In this document: positions 5,434-6,613 of the stretch, piece by piece | Position numbering within the stretch: the first letter of the stretch is position 1 | Layout: the number at the start of each line of letters is the position of its first letter | Source of the DNA: Clostridia bacterium | GTDB taxonomy: Bacteria > Bacillota > Clostridia > HGM11327 | Direction of reading: 5' to 3' | NCBI GenBank assembly: GCA_017935525.1 | Contig: JAGBHJ010000087.1 | Coordinates: forward strand, 1-6,613 | Length of the DNA stretch: 6,613 nt | Translations under genes and position numbers: made by a program | The notes under the pieces: generated by a model | Seen by the model: only the letters and a program-made list of their open reading frames with translations | What the model was told of the DNA's origin: nothing | The model's database searches: none

Positions 5434-6219
5434 ATGTTGACAGCTATCATAAATGGTGCGATCAAGGTCGTTATCGCAGTTGTAATTCTCCTTGTAGCTT
5501 TCGCGATCATCAAGCGTTTGGTTGCGGCTCTCAAGAAGTTCTGCGATAAGAAAAATTTGGATGCAACCATCAACAAGGTTCTTATGCACGTTGTTGAGTG
5601 GGGCGCAAAGATCATTGTTATTATTTCTTTGCTTGGTTACGTAGGTATCGATACGGCAGGTATTGCTGCACTTATCGCTTCCTTGGGTCTTGGTGTTGGT
5701 CTTGCTGTGCAGGGCTCTTTGGCTAACTTTGCCGGCGGTATCCTCATCATTCTTTTGAGACCCTTAAGAATCGGTGATTTTATTGAGGCTCAGGGCATTT
5801 CCGGTACAGTAGAGGATATTTCCATTTTCTACACATACATCACAACGCCCGACAATAAGTCCGTTTGCATCCCCAACGGTGCTTTGGCTAACGGCAACAT
5901 CGTTAACTACAGCAAGAAGGACATTCGCCGTGTTGACTTCGCATTCTCTATCAGCTACGCTGAGGACTTTGTTCGTGCTCAGAAGGCTATCCTCGAGGTA
6001 TGCAACGCTCACGAGCTTGTATTGAAGGATAAGGACGTAACATGCAGAATGTCTGCTCATGCTGACAGCGCTATCGTTGTTACTACAAGAGTTTGGGTAA
6101 ACAGCGCAGATTACTGGACTGTAAACTTTGATATCCTCGAGCAGGTTAAGGCTAAGTTCGATGCTGAAAAAATCGAAATTCCTTTCAACCAGATCGACGT
6201 TCATATCGACAACAAGTAA
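5434..6219 (+). CDS. mscS: Small-conductance mechanosensitive channel, MscS family
   Basis: This is a homoheptameric inner-membrane channel that opens under membrane tension and releases solutes during hypo-osmotic shock. The 261-residue protein has the minimal MscS layout. TM1 is near 8-26, TM2 near 52-70, and the pore helix TM3 is at 76-108, followed by the beta domain (about 112-160) and the alpha-beta domain to the end. The pore stretch GLGVGLAVQGSLANFAGG (85-102) aligns with E. coli MscS. L86 and L90 stand at the constriction leucines 105 and 109, and G94 at the hinge glycine 113. RPLRIGD, VCIPNG, GNIVNYS and the IPFNQIDV end are also family-like. The start at 5434 has GGAGG 9 bases upstream; an in-frame ATG at 5401 lies almost at the transcription start with no site. 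The gene is monocistronic. Its codons favour GCT, GTT and GGT, unlike its minus-strand neighbours. Confidence 0.95.
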   Translation: MLTAIINGAIKVVIAVVILLVAFAIIKRLVAALKKFCDKKNLDATINKVLMHVVEWGAKIIVIISLLGYVGIDTAGIAALIASLGLGVGLAVQGSLANFAGGILIILLRPLRIGDFIEAQGISGTVEDISIFYTYITTPDNKSVCIPNGALANGNIVNYSKKDIRRVDFAFSISYAEDFVRAQKAILEVCNAHELVLKDKDVTCRMSAHADSAIVVTTRVWVNSADYWTVNFDILEQVKAKFDAEKIEIPFNQIDVHIDNK

Positions 6220-6237
6220 TTTTCTATTATGGCATAC

Positions 6238-6272
6238 AAGCCGCCCGAGGGTCTGCCCTTTGGCGGCTTTTT
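6238..6272 (+). terminator. Rho-independent terminator of mscS
   Basis: AAGCCGCC (6238-6245) pairs with GGCGGCTT (6262-6269). After one mismatch the stem continues with five more pairs to the 4-base loop TCTG. The stem runs into five Ts (6268-6272). It starts 19 bases after the mscS stop and isolates mscS from the tRNA cluster. Confidence 0.92.
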
Positions 6273-6286
6273 CCATTATATTTTGG

Positions 6287-6336
6287 AAAAAATCATAAAA
6301 AAGGGGCTTGACAAAAACAGGTTTTTCCTGTATAAT
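6287..6336 (+). promoter_or_regulatory. Consensus sigma-A promoter with UP-like A-tracts for the tRNA cluster
   Basis: A perfect TTGACA (6308-6313), a 17-bp spacer and a perfect TATAAT (6331-6336) place the start near 6343, about 13 bases before the first tRNA. Two runs of six As (6287-6292 and 6297-6302) lie exactly 10 bp apart, near -53 and -43, where an UP element acts. The spacer and first base of the -10 also form a small inverted repeat, ACAGG-TTTTT-CCTGT (6317-6331), probably by chance. Confidence 0.92.
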
Positions 6337-6355
6337 ATTACAGTACGTTGGTTAC

Positions 6356-6431
6356 GCCCCATTAGCTCAGGCGGTAGAGCACTTGACTTTTAATCAAGGT
6401 GTCCGCAGTTCGAGTCTGCGATGGAGCACCA
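6356..6431 (+). tRNA. tRNA-Lys (anticodon TTT)
   Basis: The gene is 76 bases with encoded CCA. The D stem GCTC/GAGC, anticodon stem CTTGA/TCAAG and T stem CGCAG/CTGCG are fully paired. The anticodon loop CTTTTAA gives TTT, and the T loop is TTCGAGT. The acceptor GCCCCAT/ATGGAGC has one C-A mismatch at position 3:70 (C6358, A6425). It is the first gene of a three-tRNA cluster, 2 bases before the next. Confidence 0.95.
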
Positions 6432-6433
6432 GT

Positions 6434-6510
6434 GGCCCGGTAGTTCAGTTGGTTAGAACGCCAGCCTGTCACGCTGGAGGTCGTGAGTTCGAGCCTCATC
6501 CGGGTCGCCA
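6434..6510 (+). tRNA. tRNA-Asp (anticodon GTC)
   Basis: The gene is 77 bases with encoded CCA. The acceptor GGCCCGG/CCGGGTC has one G-T wobble (2:71), the D stem GTTC/GAAC and anticodon stem CCAGC/GCTGG are perfect, and the T stem GTGAG/CTCAT has one G-T wobble at its base. The loop CTGTCAC gives anticodon GTC. Discriminator G73 is as expected for tRNA-Asp. There are no mismatches. Confidence 0.96.
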
Positions 6511-6515
6511 TATTT

Positions 6516-6591
6516 GCCGGCTTAGCTCAATTGGCAGAGCAGCTGATTTGTAATCAGCAGGTTGCGGGTTCGAGTCCCATAACCGGCTCCA
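6516..6591 (+). tRNA. tRNA-Thr (anticodon TGT), with two helix mismatches
   Basis: The gene is 76 bases with encoded CCA and lies 5 bases after tRNA-Asp. The D stem GCTC/GAGC and anticodon stem GCTGA/TCAGC are perfect, and the loop TTTGTAA gives TGT. The acceptor GCCGGCT/AACCGGC has a C-A mismatch at 6:67 (C6521, A6582). The T stem GCGGG/CCCAT has a C-A mismatch at 50:64 (C6565, A6579) beside a G-T wobble. Identity elements and loops are intact, so it is probably functional, but the T-arm and acceptor junction is weak. Confidence 0.9.
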
Positions 6592-6613
6592 GAAAAAAGC
6601 ACTTGCGATAGCA
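6592..6613 (+). terminator. Possible left half of the tRNA cluster terminator, cut by the window edge
   Basis: Straight after the tRNA-Thr CCA come an A-run and AGCACTTGC, then GATA and GCA, where the window stops. The final GCA pairs with TGC across a GATA loop. If the next bases are AGTGCT and Ts, this is a rho-independent terminator. Only three pairs are visible. Confidence 0.3.

Noticed and set aside
6308..6553. Open frame running through the tRNA cluster
   Set aside because: It starts inside the tRNA promoter and is made of tRNA sequence. Such frames are common artefacts.
1..6613. CRISPR array, insertion sequence, phage or defence genes
   Set aside because: No spaced direct repeats, transposase motifs, terminal inverted repeats or target duplications are visible. 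Apart from the partial mtaB at the left edge, every gene is complete and belongs to a housekeeping, transport or sporulation family.

Overview
The window looks like ordinary chromosome from a spore-forming member of the Clostridia or a relative. The evidence is a full-length SpoIIE-type sporulation phosphatase, a type III pantothenate kinase (CoaX), an ECF-type vitamin transporter S component, strong purine-rich ribosome binding sites, classic sigma-A promoters, and tRNA genes that encode their CCA ends. Base composition is intermediate. I cannot name a genus from this sequence.

Minus strand, read right to left (about 5313 to 1): tandem sigma-A promoters (5238-5313) drive an ECF S component gene (5167-4568) and then coaX (4495-3725). 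A rho-independent terminator closes this unit at 3706-3675. A 189-bp gap holds a possible sporulation-type promoter and a leader hairpin, followed by spoIIE (3535-1256). A strong extended -10 promoter lies in the gap after spoIIE and drives rsmE (1181-453). That gene overlaps mtaB by 4 bp, and mtaB (456-1) runs off the left edge.

Plus strand: a divergent promoter (5357-5385) drives an MscS-type mechanosensitive channel gene (5434-6219), which ends in a textbook terminator. A perfect TTGACA-17-TATAAT promoter with phased A-tracts then drives a tRNA-Lys, tRNA-Asp, tRNA-Thr cluster. The last 22 bases may be the first half of that cluster's terminator.

How the genes fit together: the S component and CoaX plausibly form a pantothenate uptake and trapping pair feeding coenzyme A synthesis. 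The substrate is inferred from the neighbour, not shown by the sequence. RsmE (16S rRNA m3U1498) and MtaB (tRNA ms2t6A37) form an RNA-modification pair, and with the tRNA cluster they make this largely a translation housekeeping region. SpoIIE links the region to sporulation, and a well-matched Spo0A box sits in the divergent intergenic region.

I found no mobile element, CRISPR array, toxin-antitoxin pair, defence gene or convincing new system. The most unusual signal is in the tRNA cluster: two of the three tRNAs carry helix mismatches, and all three mismatches are C-A. Other points of interest are the Spo0A-box candidates, an antisense terminator-like hairpin in the spoIIE leader, and the different codon preference of the mscS gene.
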